Assembly: GCA_944319935.1 (NCBI GenBank)
Contig: CALUFM010000001.1
Location: forward strand, 372,001 to 436,000
Source: an uncultured Prevotella sp.
GTDB lineage: Bacteria > Bacteroidota > Bacteroidia > Bacteroidales > Bacteroidaceae
DNA: 64,000 nt
Direction: 5' to 3'
The notes under the pieces were generated by a model. It made no database searches and was not told the origin of the DNA. It saw only the letters and a program-made list of their open reading frames with translations. Position 1 is the stretch's first letter; the number at the start of each line of letters is the position of its first letter. Below are positions 1-8,241 of this stretch, piece after piece. The translations under genes and the position numbers were made by a program.

Positions 1-1
1 G

Positions 2-658
2 ACACTAAGCGAAGCGACAGACGGCTTTGAGTTGGCCGCGCACATAACAGGTGAAAGCAAAACATCAACAGTAAACGTAGCGTACGAAAAACAAACGCCC
101 GTCAAGCCGCAGCGTGAAAACATCATAAAGCAACTGTCGAAACTCGGCAATACTCCGTTCGAATGCAATGAAATAAAATTCATCCCGCACGACTTCAATT
201 ATTTCATACCCTCAAGCGTGCTTGCAAACATGCGCCGCCAATTGACAAGCGAACTGATGGAGAACATTCATTCCGCCTCTCCAAGCGCAACAACTGGCAC
301 AAGGCAAGGTGTGAAAACTGGCAATGTCACGCATGAAACTGAAATAGAAACAACACCATTGCAAACAAACAAAGGCAGAGAATGGTTGTTGAACATATCC
401 AACCATTTGGCAAAAGACTTTTATGAAAAAGACGGAATAATAAACGCCCCATGTGCATTTGAGCTGAAACAACCCAAAGAACCTTTACTCATGCAATGCA
501 AACATTGCATAAGACTGTCATTAGGCCATTGCCTGAAACACGAACGAAGCGATGCAAGATGGCAAGCCCCTTTATACCTGCGCCTACCTGACGGACATCG
601 GTTTAAACTGCAGTTTGACTGTAACAAATGCCAAATGAACGTATATGCTGAAACTTAA
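2..658 (+). CDS. U32 family peptidase, C-terminal part (5' end outside window)
   Basis: The frame is open to the left edge, so the start lies outside the window and only about 218 residues are seen; the apparent TTG start at 32 is not the real one. The C-terminal tail carries a Cys cluster, QCKHCIRLSLGHC followed by FDCNKC, which is typical of the end of Bacteroidetes U32 peptidases of the YhbU/RlhA type with a DUF3656 insertion. Known relatives act on RNA hydroxylation (RlhA) or are annotated as collagenase-like proteases. The catalytic U32 domain itself is not in view, so the family call rests on the tail alone. The stop overlaps the next gene by 14 nt, which suggests translational coupling. 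Confidence 0.7.
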   Translation, partial: TLSEATDGFELAAHITGESKTSTVNVAYEKQTPVKPQRENIIKQLSKLGNTPFECNEIKFIPHDFNYFIPSSVLANMRRQLTSELMENIHSASPSATTGTRQGVKTGNVTHETEIETTPLQTNKGREWLLNISNHLAKDFYEKDGIINAPCAFELKQPKEPLLMQCKHCIRLSLGHCLKHERSDARWQAPLYLRLPDGHRFKLQFDCNKCQMNVYAET

Positions 659-1664
659 ATTGCATCTTCCACAGGCATTATGGCCGCTGATTGTCGTCGT
701 TGCCTTGTCCTTGTTGCATGTCAGTTGCAATTACAAACAAACAAGAACGACCGACACGCAACAGGCGCAGTACAGCCAAAAGCAACTTGACTCTATCATG
801 TTCGCTGAAAAACACCATTACTCAGTGAACTATAATTTCGTTGTGAAAGACGATTCCGTCAGTCTCATCCGCCAACAGCCGGAAGAAATAATGGGACGTA
901 TGATGACCGACACGGTCACCGTATACAAGCATGACCATCTCGCCGTAGCCGACATAAGGATAATACCTGCCGACTCCATTGACTCTGTTTGGGTGCAAGT
1001 GGCAAGAGACCAAGCCACATTCGGGTGGATACATGAAACCGGATTGCTGAAGTCAGTCGTACCCAACGACCCCATCTCGCAATTCATTTCCATATTTTCC
1101 GACACCCATTTGCTGGTTTTCCTAATCATAATAAGCCTCATCTCAATAACATACCTGATGCGCACCATATTCCGCCGCAACGCCAAGATAGTGCATTTCA
1201 ATGACATAAATTCGTTCTACCCCACTCTCTTGGCGGTTATCGTGGCGTCAAGCGCAACACTTTATTCAAGTATACAGACTTTTGCGCCCGACATTTGGCA
1301 ACAATTCTACTTCAACCCGACGCTCAACCCGTTCAACGTCCCGTTTATACTTGGAGTTTTCTTGGTCTCTGTATGGTCGATGCTGATAATTGGATTGGCC
1401 ACCATTGACGTTGTAAGAAGCATACTGCCCGCAAGCGAAGCCCTGCTTTACCTTTGCGGACTGGCGAGTGTTTGTGCCGTCAACTACATAGTTTTCAGCA
1501 TAGCAACACTTTATTTCATAGGCTACGCCATGTTCGCCGGTTATGTCTACTACGCACTTTACGTGTATTTCAAACGTTCGAGATGTGCCTACATTTGCGG
1601 GAAATGCGGAGCCAGGATGAACAGAAAAGGGCGATGCCCCGTCTGCGGCACGGTCAACGAGTGA
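645..1664 (+). CDS. Membrane protein with C-terminal zinc ribbon
   Basis: The protein has 339 residues. The N-terminus has a hydrophobic segment ending in LLHVSC, a loose lipobox, so the soluble part (about residues 30-150) may be an outward-facing lipoprotein-like domain. Five or so hydrophobic segments follow between residues 155 and 310, and the last 25 residues form a zinc ribbon (CGKCGARM then CPVCG). The ATG lies inside the end of the U32 gene. I do not recognise a specific family; zinc-ribbon membrane proteins of this kind are common in Bacteroidales and uncharacterised. Having both a lipobox-like signal and a zinc ribbon, which is usually cytoplasmic, leaves the topology unresolved. 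Confidence 0.65.
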   Translation: MLKLKLHLPQALWPLIVVVALSLLHVSCNYKQTRTTDTQQAQYSQKQLDSIMFAEKHHYSVNYNFVVKDDSVSLIRQQPEEIMGRMMTDTVTVYKHDHLAVADIRIIPADSIDSVWVQVARDQATFGWIHETGLLKSVVPNDPISQFISIFSDTHLLVFLIIISLISITYLMRTIFRRNAKIVHFNDINSFYPTLLAVIVASSATLYSSIQTFAPDIWQQFYFNPTLNPFNVPFILGVFLVSVWSMLIIGLATIDVVRSILPASEALLYLCGLASVCAVNYIVFSIATLYFIGYAMFAGYVYYALYVYFKRSRCAYICGKCGARMNRKGRCPVCGTVNE

Positions 1665-1754
1665 GACCGTGAACGGAAAATACACATAAATGAGGATTGC
1701 AGGCCTGTGCCATTATTGCTAAATTTGCACCGCCAAAACAGGCATGCAAACCAC

Positions 1755-4187
1755 ATGACAAACAAGATATTCATAACAATGGCCGCATTTGCCATCATCA
1801 CGTCAAATGCGGCATACGCCGTCAGGCATGACAATGCCAGCAACATTGCAGACAAGACAGCCTCAACCAACAACCTACCAGACAACAGCGGACTGTCAGA
1901 CTCGTCAAGGATTTTCGACCTTGACGAGGTTGTTGTAATCTCACAACCCAAGGAAGTGCAAACCCTGAGACGCCAACCGCTAAGCTCAACGATGTTCACC
2001 GGGCGCGACCTCGCCATCACAGGCGCACGCGACCTCAGCGACATCGCATCCCTGATTCCGTCATTTGCCATGCCAGCATACGGCTCACGGCTTACATCAT
2101 CGGTATATGTGCGCGGGATTGGTTCACGGGTCAACAACCCCGCCGTAGGCATATACATTGACGGCATACCGTTAGTGAGCAAGAACTCATACAACTTCCA
2201 CACATACCAAATCGACCGAATTGACGTGTTGCGCGGACCGCAAGGCACGCTGTACGGCATGAACACCGAAGGCGGACTTGTACGCCTATACTCAAAAAGC
2301 CCCATGACATACCAAGGGACAGACGTCAACCTCAGCATAGGCACACACTTTTACCGAAACATTGAGGCTGCACATTACTTCAAGCCGAGTGACAAATTCG
2401 CAATGTCGATAGCAGGATTCTACAACGGTGGCAACGGTTTTTTCCACAACTCGACGACCGGGCGACGTGCCGACACTTCAAACGAAGCCGGCGGAAAGGC
2501 TCGAATGATATTCAAACCTAACAACAAACTGACGGCCGACGTTGTGGTTGACTACCAATATTCACGCCAAGAAGCATTCCCTTACGGACTGTTCGACACA
2601 GAAACAAGACACATCGCAACACCTGCGACCAACCGCGCCAACAGCTATAAGCGCAACATGCTCAACACAGGGCTCAGCCTGACATACATCACGGACGGTC
2701 TGGCGTTAGGTTCGCAAACGTCGTACCAGTTCTTGAAAGACTGCATGGAGATGGACCAAGACTATCTGCCGCAGGACTACATGCACCTTGAGCAGCGACA
2801 GATGATGAACGCGCTGACACAAGAATTCACCGTAAAAAGCACCCACGAAGGCGCGTGGCGGCACACGTCAGGCGTCTACGGCTCCTACCAATGGCTGAAA
2901 ACCGCAGCTCCAGTCTATTTCGACAGCGACTTCACCAACCGCATCGCCGGAGGAATACAAAGCTCAATCCATACCGGAATACTGCAATCCATGACCTCGG
3001 CGGGCATGCCAGCCGACATGGCCGAAACCATAATCGAGCAGGCCGGAGGCATATCCGTCAGCGTTGACATGCAAGTGCCGGCACTTTTCCACACTCCGCA
3101 AGCCAACATCGGTGTCTACCATGAGTCAAACATCGCGATAACCGACCGACTGACAGCCACCATTGGACTGCGGTACGACTACAACAGGGTTAACATCAGC
3201 TACAATACAAGCGCGGCGATGGCCGCCACTGTCAACGTGATGGGAACCCAGGCAGCCAACACCTTGTCATCATCGCTCTGCAACAAGACGCACGACGGCT
3301 ACAGCCAACTGCTGCCCAAAGCCGGCCTTAGCTATACCATTGACAACAACGGCAGCAACATCTACGCCGTTGTGAGCAAAGGCTATCGCGCGGGCGGGTA
3401 CAACATCCAGATGTTCTCCGACATACTGCAAGCCGAACTAAACGCCAACGCAAGCATGGCCATGGGCGGAAACCATGACATCCAACATACGGCGGAAGAC
3501 TACGAAAACGTGAACAAGACCATAACCTATAAGCCTGAAGAGAGCTGGAACTACGAGATTGGCACACACCTGAACCTGTTTGGCGGCATGATACAAGCCG
3601 ACTTGGCAGCGTACTGCATGACTATACGTGACCAACAACTGTCAGTCATGGCTGAAGGATACGGCTTCGGCCGCATGATGGTCAACGCCGGGCGCAGCCG
3701 CAGCCTTGGGCTGGAAGCCGCCCTGCGTGGAAGCGCATTTGACAACAAACTTTCATGGAGCGCAACCTACGCGTTGACATCGGCAAAATTCACAGAGTAC
3801 AGCGAGACAGGCGAGGGCAAAGACATAGACTACGCAGGCAATTACATACCATACGTGCCACAACACACACTAAGCCTACGTGCCGACACACGTCTGCCCG
3901 TAGGCGTCAACGGCGACAAAGCCCTGCTATTCGGAGCGGTACTGACAGGACAAGGCCGCACATATTGGGACGAGGCCAACACTGCTTCACAACCTTTCTA
4001 CGCCCAGCTCGCCCTACACGCCGGGATACAATGGGGACAAACCGGACTTAAACTATGGTGCCGCAACGTGACAAACACCCGCTATGCTACCTTCGCTTTC
4101 AGCAGTGCAGCGTCAGGACAGGAGCGTTGGTTCGCGCAGCGAGGCAATCCCATCCAAGCAGGAATAGACATTCACCTAAGGTTCTAA
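1755..4187 (+). CDS. TonB-dependent outer membrane receptor
   Basis: This is a protein of 810 residues. I chose the ATG at 1755 rather than the upstream one at 1707 because a clean signal peptide (MTNKIFITMAAFAII, cleavage near NAAYA) begins there. The segment LDEVVVIS resembles the TonB box and plug start of Bacteroidetes receptors. The plug carries VYVRGIGSRVNNPAVGIYID and IDVLRGPQGTLYG, and the barrel ends in a terminal aromatic residue (HLRF). No carboxypeptidase-like N-terminal extension is present, so it is not a SusC. The layout resembles siderophore or small-ligand receptors. Its position before feoAB suggests, but does not prove, an iron-related substrate. Confidence 0.85.
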   Translation: MTNKIFITMAAFAIITSNAAYAVRHDNASNIADKTASTNNLPDNSGLSDSSRIFDLDEVVVISQPKEVQTLRRQPLSSTMFTGRDLAITGARDLSDIASLIPSFAMPAYGSRLTSSVYVRGIGSRVNNPAVGIYIDGIPLVSKNSYNFHTYQIDRIDVLRGPQGTLYGMNTEGGLVRLYSKSPMTYQGTDVNLSIGTHFYRNIEAAHYFKPSDKFAMSIAGFYNGGNGFFHNSTTGRRADTSNEAGGKARMIFKPNNKLTADVVVDYQYSRQEAFPYGLFDTETRHIATPATNRANSYKRNMLNTGLSLTYITDGLALGSQTSYQFLKDCMEMDQDYLPQDYMHLEQRQMMNALTQEFTVKSTHEGAWRHTSGVYGSYQWLKTAAPVYFDSDFTNRIAGGIQSSIHTGILQSMTSAGMPADMAETIIEQAGGISVSVDMQVPALFHTPQANIGVYHESNIAITDRLTATIGLRYDYNRVNISYNTSAAMAATVNVMGTQAANTLSSSLCNKTHDGYSQLLPKAGLSYTIDNNGSNIYAVVSKGYRAGGYNIQMFSDILQAELNANASMAMGGNHDIQHTAEDYENVNKTITYKPEESWNYEIGTHLNLFGGMIQADLAAYCMTIRDQQLSVMAEGYGFGRMMVNAGRSRSLGLEAALRGSAFDNKLSWSATYALTSAKFTEYSETGEGKDIDYAGNYIPYVPQHTLSLRADTRLPVGVNGDKALLFGAVLTGQGRTYWDEANTASQPFYAQLALHAGIQWGQTGLKLWCRNVTNTRYATFAFSSAASGQERWFAQRGNPIQAGIDIHLRF

Positions 4188-4259
4188 TGCTCATTAGCAA
4201 CCATCTGAATACCAACACATTATCCACACATAACTTTTCGCGCCACAAAAGGCCGCGAA

Positions 4260-4314
4260 CCGCAATGCAAAAGGGCGTCTTTCATAAAGTGAAAGACGCC
4301 CTTTTGCATTGCGG
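4260..4314. terminator. Perfect 25-bp inverted repeat after the TonB receptor gene
   Basis: The arms 4260-4284 and 4290-4314 are perfectly complementary around a 5-nt loop. There is no T-run after the right arm, so it may be an mRNA 3' stabiliser or a mobile repeat rather than a classical terminator. Its core (AAAAGGGCGTCTTTCAT) is clearly related to the hairpin at 49641-49680. Confidence 0.6.
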
Positions 4315-4397
4315 TAGACGAAAACATAGCTGACGTGACGACTGTCTGGACTACGCAAACTTACAAAACATCCCCATTATTAGGTATTTTATAAAAG

Positions 4398-4422
4398 AGC
4401 CGACATTAAGTCGGCTTTTTTT
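4398..4422 (+). terminator. Intrinsic terminator upstream of feoAB
   Basis: The arms agccgac (4398-4404) and gtcggct (4410-4416) enclose a 5-nt loop, and a run of T follows to 4422. It probably ends transcription coming from the TonB receptor gene. The feoAB promoter element begins 3 nt later. Confidence 0.75.
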
Positions 4423-4424
4423 GT

Positions 4425-4432
4425 TACTTTTG
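4425..4432 (+). promoter_or_regulatory. Putative -7 element of feoAB
   Basis: TACTTTTG fits the Bacteroidetes TAnnTTTG consensus and lies 28 nt before the ATG at 4460. No clear TTTG is found at the -33 position, which would fall inside the terminator hairpin. Confidence 0.45.
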
Positions 4433-4459
4433 CATTGCTTAAAACAAAATGGACGAAAA

Positions 4460-6889
4460 ATGAGACTTTCAGAACTGAAGACAGGCGAAAAGGGCGTCAT
4501 TGTAAAGGTTCTCGGACACGGAGGCTTCCGCAAGCGCATCGTTGAGATGGGCTTCATCCGCGGCAAGATTGTGACCGTATTGTTGAACGCCCCGCTGCAA
4601 GACCCTGTCAAATACAAGATAATGGGGTATGAAATATCCCTCCGCCACTCAGAAGCGGCGATGATAGAAATAATCTCCGCCGACGAGGCGCGCCGCCTTG
4701 AAGACGAAGAAGCGGAAAAACTCGGACTGAACGAAACACCCGAGAAATACAGCGACGACGACGGCTACATGACCGACGAGCAACTGCACAAGGCGGCCAT
4801 GAGACAAAGACGCACGATAAACGTGGCACTCGTGGGCAATCCCAACTGCGGCAAGACTTCGCTGTTCAACTTCGCGTCAGGCGCGCACGAGCGCGTGGGC
4901 AACTACTCAGGCGTTACGGTTGACGCCAAAGAGGGCAAGGCCGAATATGGCGGATACACGTTCAACCTGGTTGACCTGCCGGGCACTTACTCACTGTCGG
5001 CATACAGCCCCGAGGAACTTTATGTGCGCAAACAGATTATCGAGAACACGCCCGACGTGATAATAAACGTCATCGACGCGAGCAACCTTGAGCGCAACCT
5101 GTACCTCACCGCCCAACTCGTTGACATGAACCTCAAGATTGTGGGCGCGCTCAACATGTTTGACGAGTTCGAGTCACGCGGCGACAAGCTCGACTATGAC
5201 AAGCTGGGCGAACTGTTCGGCATCCCGATGGTACCTACCGTGTTCAAGAACGGACGTGGCGTTGACGACTTGTTCAACATGGTAATCAACGTCTACGAGG
5301 GAGAGGACGTGCAGGGCAAAAGCCTGCACAGGCACGTCCACCTAAACCACGGCAAATACATAGAGCAAGGCATCAACAACATCAAAAAGGAAATACAGAA
5401 AGACGAGCAGATAAGATACAAGTATTCGACACGCTTCCTGTCAATAAAACTGCTTGAAAAAGACCCGAAGATTGAGGATTTTGTCAAGACCCTGCCAAAC
5501 GGCGACGAGATAATGGCCACACGCGACAAGGCCGCCGAATACATCATGATGGAAACAAAAGAAGACAGCGAGACGGCCATCATGAACGCGAAATACGGCA
5601 TCATACACGGCGCGCTGCAAGAGGCCGGATGCGAAGAGGGGTCACATGCCGACACATACCAGACCACACACATTCTCGACGCGCTGGTAACAAACAAATA
5701 CATCGGCTTCCCGCTGTTCTTCCTGTTCCTTTACATAATGTTCGAGGTGACGTTCACGCTCGGGCAGTATCCCATGGACTGGATTGACGCCGGTGTTGGC
5801 GCGCTGTGCGACTTGGTGAAAGCCACCATGCCTGACGGCCCGCTGAAAGACATGATAGCCGACGGGGCGATAGCCGGCGTTGGCGCAGTAATCGTGTTCC
5901 TGCCGCAAATCCTGATTCTGTATTTCTTCATATCCTTCATGGAAGACTCGGGATACATGGCTCGCGCGGCATTCATCATGGACAAGCTGATGCACAAGAT
6001 GGGGCTGCACGGCAAGTCGTTCATACCGCTGATTATGGGCTTCGGCTGCAACGTCCCTGCCATCATGGCGACACGAACCATAGAGAGCCGCCGCAGCCGG
6101 CTGATAACAATACTCGTATTGCCGCTGATGAGCTGCAGCGCGCGCCTGCCCATCTACATCATGATAACAGGAACATTCTTCGCCGTGAAATACCAGTCAC
6201 TCGTGATGATTTCGCTTTATGCCATCGGCATAATCATGGCCGTGCTGATGAGCCGCCTGTTCAGCAAATGGATTGTAAAGGGCGACGACACGCCGTTCGT
6301 AATGGAGCTTCCGCCCTACCGATTCCCTACGGGCAAAGCCATAGCACGCCACACATGGGAAAAGGGCAAGCAATACCTCAAGAAAATGGGCGGCATCATC
6401 CTTGTGGCCAGCATCATCGTATGGGCGTTAGGCTACTTCCCGCACAACGAACAGCTTGACAACCAAGCCCAACAGGAGCAAAGCTACATCGGACGCATAG
6501 GCAAAGCCGTAGAACCCGTGTTCCGCCCGCAGGGCTTCGACTGGAAACTTGATGTCAGCCTGATAGCCGGCGTCGGGGCGAAAGAAATTGTCGCATCGAC
6601 AATGGGCGTGCTTTACGCCGACGACGAGACCGTGGCTGACGATACGGTTGACAACACACGCAAATACGAAGTGCTGCGTCAGAAAATGGAGGCTGACGGC
6701 GTGACGCCGCTTGTAGCGTTCTCTTACCTGCTGTTCGTGCTGATATACTTCCCGTGCATCGCCACCATCGCGGCGATAAAAGGCGAGACGGGCAGTTGGC
6801 GTTGGGCTGCCTTTGCGGCATGTTACACCACCGCGCTTGCGTGGATAGTGTCTGCCTGTGTTTACCAAATAGGAAGCTTGTTGCTGTAA
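4460..6889 (+). CDS. feoB: Ferrous iron transporter, FeoA-FeoB fusion
   Basis: This protein of 809 residues joins two proteins that are separate in enterobacteria. Residues 1-75 are an FeoA SH3-like domain (MRLSELKTGEKGVIVKV). After a linker comes the FeoB G domain with G1 GNPNCGKT near residue 125, G3 DLPG and a G4-like NMFD. From about residue 415 there are gate-type membrane helices, including GFGCNVPAIMATRTIESRR and a second Gate-like segment near VGAKEIVASTMGVLY. It imports Fe(II) across the inner membrane using GTP. The ATG at 4460 is chosen because FeoA homology begins there and the earlier ATG at 4449 hits a stop at once. FeoA-FeoB fusion is typical of Bacteroidales. Confidence 0.96.
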   Translation: MRLSELKTGEKGVIVKVLGHGGFRKRIVEMGFIRGKIVTVLLNAPLQDPVKYKIMGYEISLRHSEAAMIEIISADEARRLEDEEAEKLGLNETPEKYSDDDGYMTDEQLHKAAMRQRRTINVALVGNPNCGKTSLFNFASGAHERVGNYSGVTVDAKEGKAEYGGYTFNLVDLPGTYSLSAYSPEELYVRKQIIENTPDVIINVIDASNLERNLYLTAQLVDMNLKIVGALNMFDEFESRGDKLDYDKLGELFGIPMVPTVFKNGRGVDDLFNMVINVYEGEDVQGKSLHRHVHLNHGKYIEQGINNIKKEIQKDEQIRYKYSTRFLSIKLLEKDPKIEDFVKTLPNGDEIMATRDKAAEYIMMETKEDSETAIMNAKYGIIHGALQEAGCEEGSHADTYQTTHILDALVTNKYIGFPLFFLFLYIMFEVTFTLGQYPMDWIDAGVGALCDLVKATMPDGPLKDMIADGAIAGVGAVIVFLPQILILYFFISFMEDSGYMARAAFIMDKLMHKMGLHGKSFIPLIMGFGCNVPAIMATRTIESRRSRLITILVLPLMSCSARLPIYIMITGTFFAVKYQSLVMISLYAIGIIMAVLMSRLFSKWIVKGDDTPFVMELPPYRFPTGKAIARHTWEKGKQYLKKMGGIILVASIIVWALGYFPHNEQLDNQAQQEQSYIGRIGKAVEPVFRPQGFDWKLDVSLIAGVGAKEIVASTMGVLYADDETVADDTVDNTRKYEVLRQKMEADGVTPLVAFSYLLFVLIYFPCIATIAAIKGETGSWRWAAFAACYTTALAWIVSACVYQIGSLLL

Positions 6890-6975
6890 ATCACACAAAA
6901 CGGGTACGCAAACCTGTGACGCAAGCCCGGCAAATGGACTGACATACAGACGTTCAATACAATATTTTCATCGAC

Positions 6976-7031
6976 AAAAACATGAGAGCCATGCCGACCT
7001 TTTTCTTAATCGGCATGGCTCTTATGTTTTT
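6976..7031. terminator. Bidirectional terminator between feoAB and the minus-strand operon
   Basis: The arms 6976-6997 and 7010-7031 pair over 22 bp with one G-U and carry A-runs on the left and T-runs on the right. It sits between convergent genes and can serve both strands. Confidence 0.8.
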
Positions 7032-7082
7032 GTAAAACTGTAGCCTATGTTTTTCCTGGCGACATTGCGGCCGTTTACATAA

Positions 7083-8240
7083 TCACTTACGTTTTCCGTA
7101 AAAATAATAAAACCAATACGTATCCCCGTAAGTGTCCCTGACGTATGACTCACACTCCCTCTTGTCGGGATATTTCCTCTCAAGAGCCTGCATGTCGGCA
7201 TAATCGGCATCCATCACTTCGTTATGATAAACAACTGCCGGATTGGCGCGTTGGTGCGTGTACAGCGTCAGGGCCTCCTTGTAATGCTTGGGCAAAGACG
7301 GTGATGAGATGTCATATTTCCGCTGTATCGCCCTGACAAATCCGTCAATATCCTTATCCAGCAAATAGCCGCACAGCATATAGTCTGCGGCAGACTTCAT
7401 CGCCAACCCGTTTCGTTCTATATACTGCAAGTAAGCCATCGGAGACATGCTGCCCTTCTTGCGGATGCTCAATACCTTGAAAATCCGTCTTTCTGGATAA
7501 AACAAACAACGCACATCCTTGCCGTCAGGAAGCAACGCTTGTGAACCTCCCGACAATGGATATTCAAAAAGACGCTCACCCAACAACCGTTCACGTGACA
7601 AAGCGTAAATACGCAACATCGTAAGACTGGGGTCTGCATCATCCGACTTCTCCCCCACTTTCAGCGCATCCGCATAATTTCCAGACATCAACAACCGTTC
7701 CACACGCAGCCTGTAGTGGAACACCCTCTCACTGTTGCCGTACAAACAAACGACAATGCACATGAGCGACATCAGCAATAAGTTCTTCCACAACAACCCG
7801 ACAGGCGTAGCACCACCACCGGAAAAAACAGGCAAACTGCGCCTTACACGCAAGAATGAGACTACCGCAATATACAAAATGAAAAGTGACAATGACACCC
7901 ACAGGCAACCGCCATTGTATGGGTTTTCATCAAAATCACTATCAACGCATGTCAATGCGATTAGCAAAAGGAATGAGGGTATGTATGAAAAAACATGCCC
8001 GCCTGCGCCAAAATCGCCAAGCTTCATCACACCTACATGTACGAAATAAAGCACAAGGGTGATGACAACCGTCCCGATGGTCTTGTCATAATGGGTGGTT
8101 CCACCAGACAAGACATGCTGAACCATGAACAGCAGGTCAGCTTGGAAGAAATACAAGTATAAAAATACAAACAATATAAAAACAATAGCACACGCCGAAT
8201 TGAGCAATGTGCTATTGTTAGACTTACGATTACGCATCAT
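7083..8240 (-). CDS. Polytopic membrane protein, DUF6057-like
   Basis: The protein has 385 residues. The first 190 residues contain about five hydrophobic helices (for instance ACAIVFILFVFLYLYFF and LLLMSLMCIVVCLYG). The remainder is a soluble, helical domain rich in Arg and Tyr with TPR-like spacing (MSGNYADALKVGEKSDD). The pattern recalls the Bacteroidales family annotated as DUF6057, but I identify it from memory only. It starts 1 nt after the branching enzyme stop, so the two are almost certainly cotranscribed. Its role is unknown; operon position hints at the envelope or at storage polysaccharide metabolism. Confidence 0.6.
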   Translation of the reverse strand: MMRNRKSNNSTLLNSACAIVFILFVFLYLYFFQADLLFMVQHVLSGGTTHYDKTIGTVVITLVLYFVHVGVMKLGDFGAGGHVFSYIPSFLLLIALTCVDSDFDENPYNGGCLWVSLSLFILYIAVVSFLRVRRSLPVFSGGGATPVGLLWKNLLLMSLMCIVVCLYGNSERVFHYRLRVERLLMSGNYADALKVGEKSDDADPSLTMLRIYALSRERLLGERLFEYPLSGGSQALLPDGKDVRCLFYPERRIFKVLSIRKKGSMSPMAYLQYIERNGLAMKSAADYMLCGYLLDKDIDGFVRAIQRKYDISSPSLPKHYKEALTLYTHQRANPAVVYHNEVMDADYADMQALERKYPDKRECESYVRDTYGDTYWFYYFYGKRK

Positions 8241-8241
8241 A

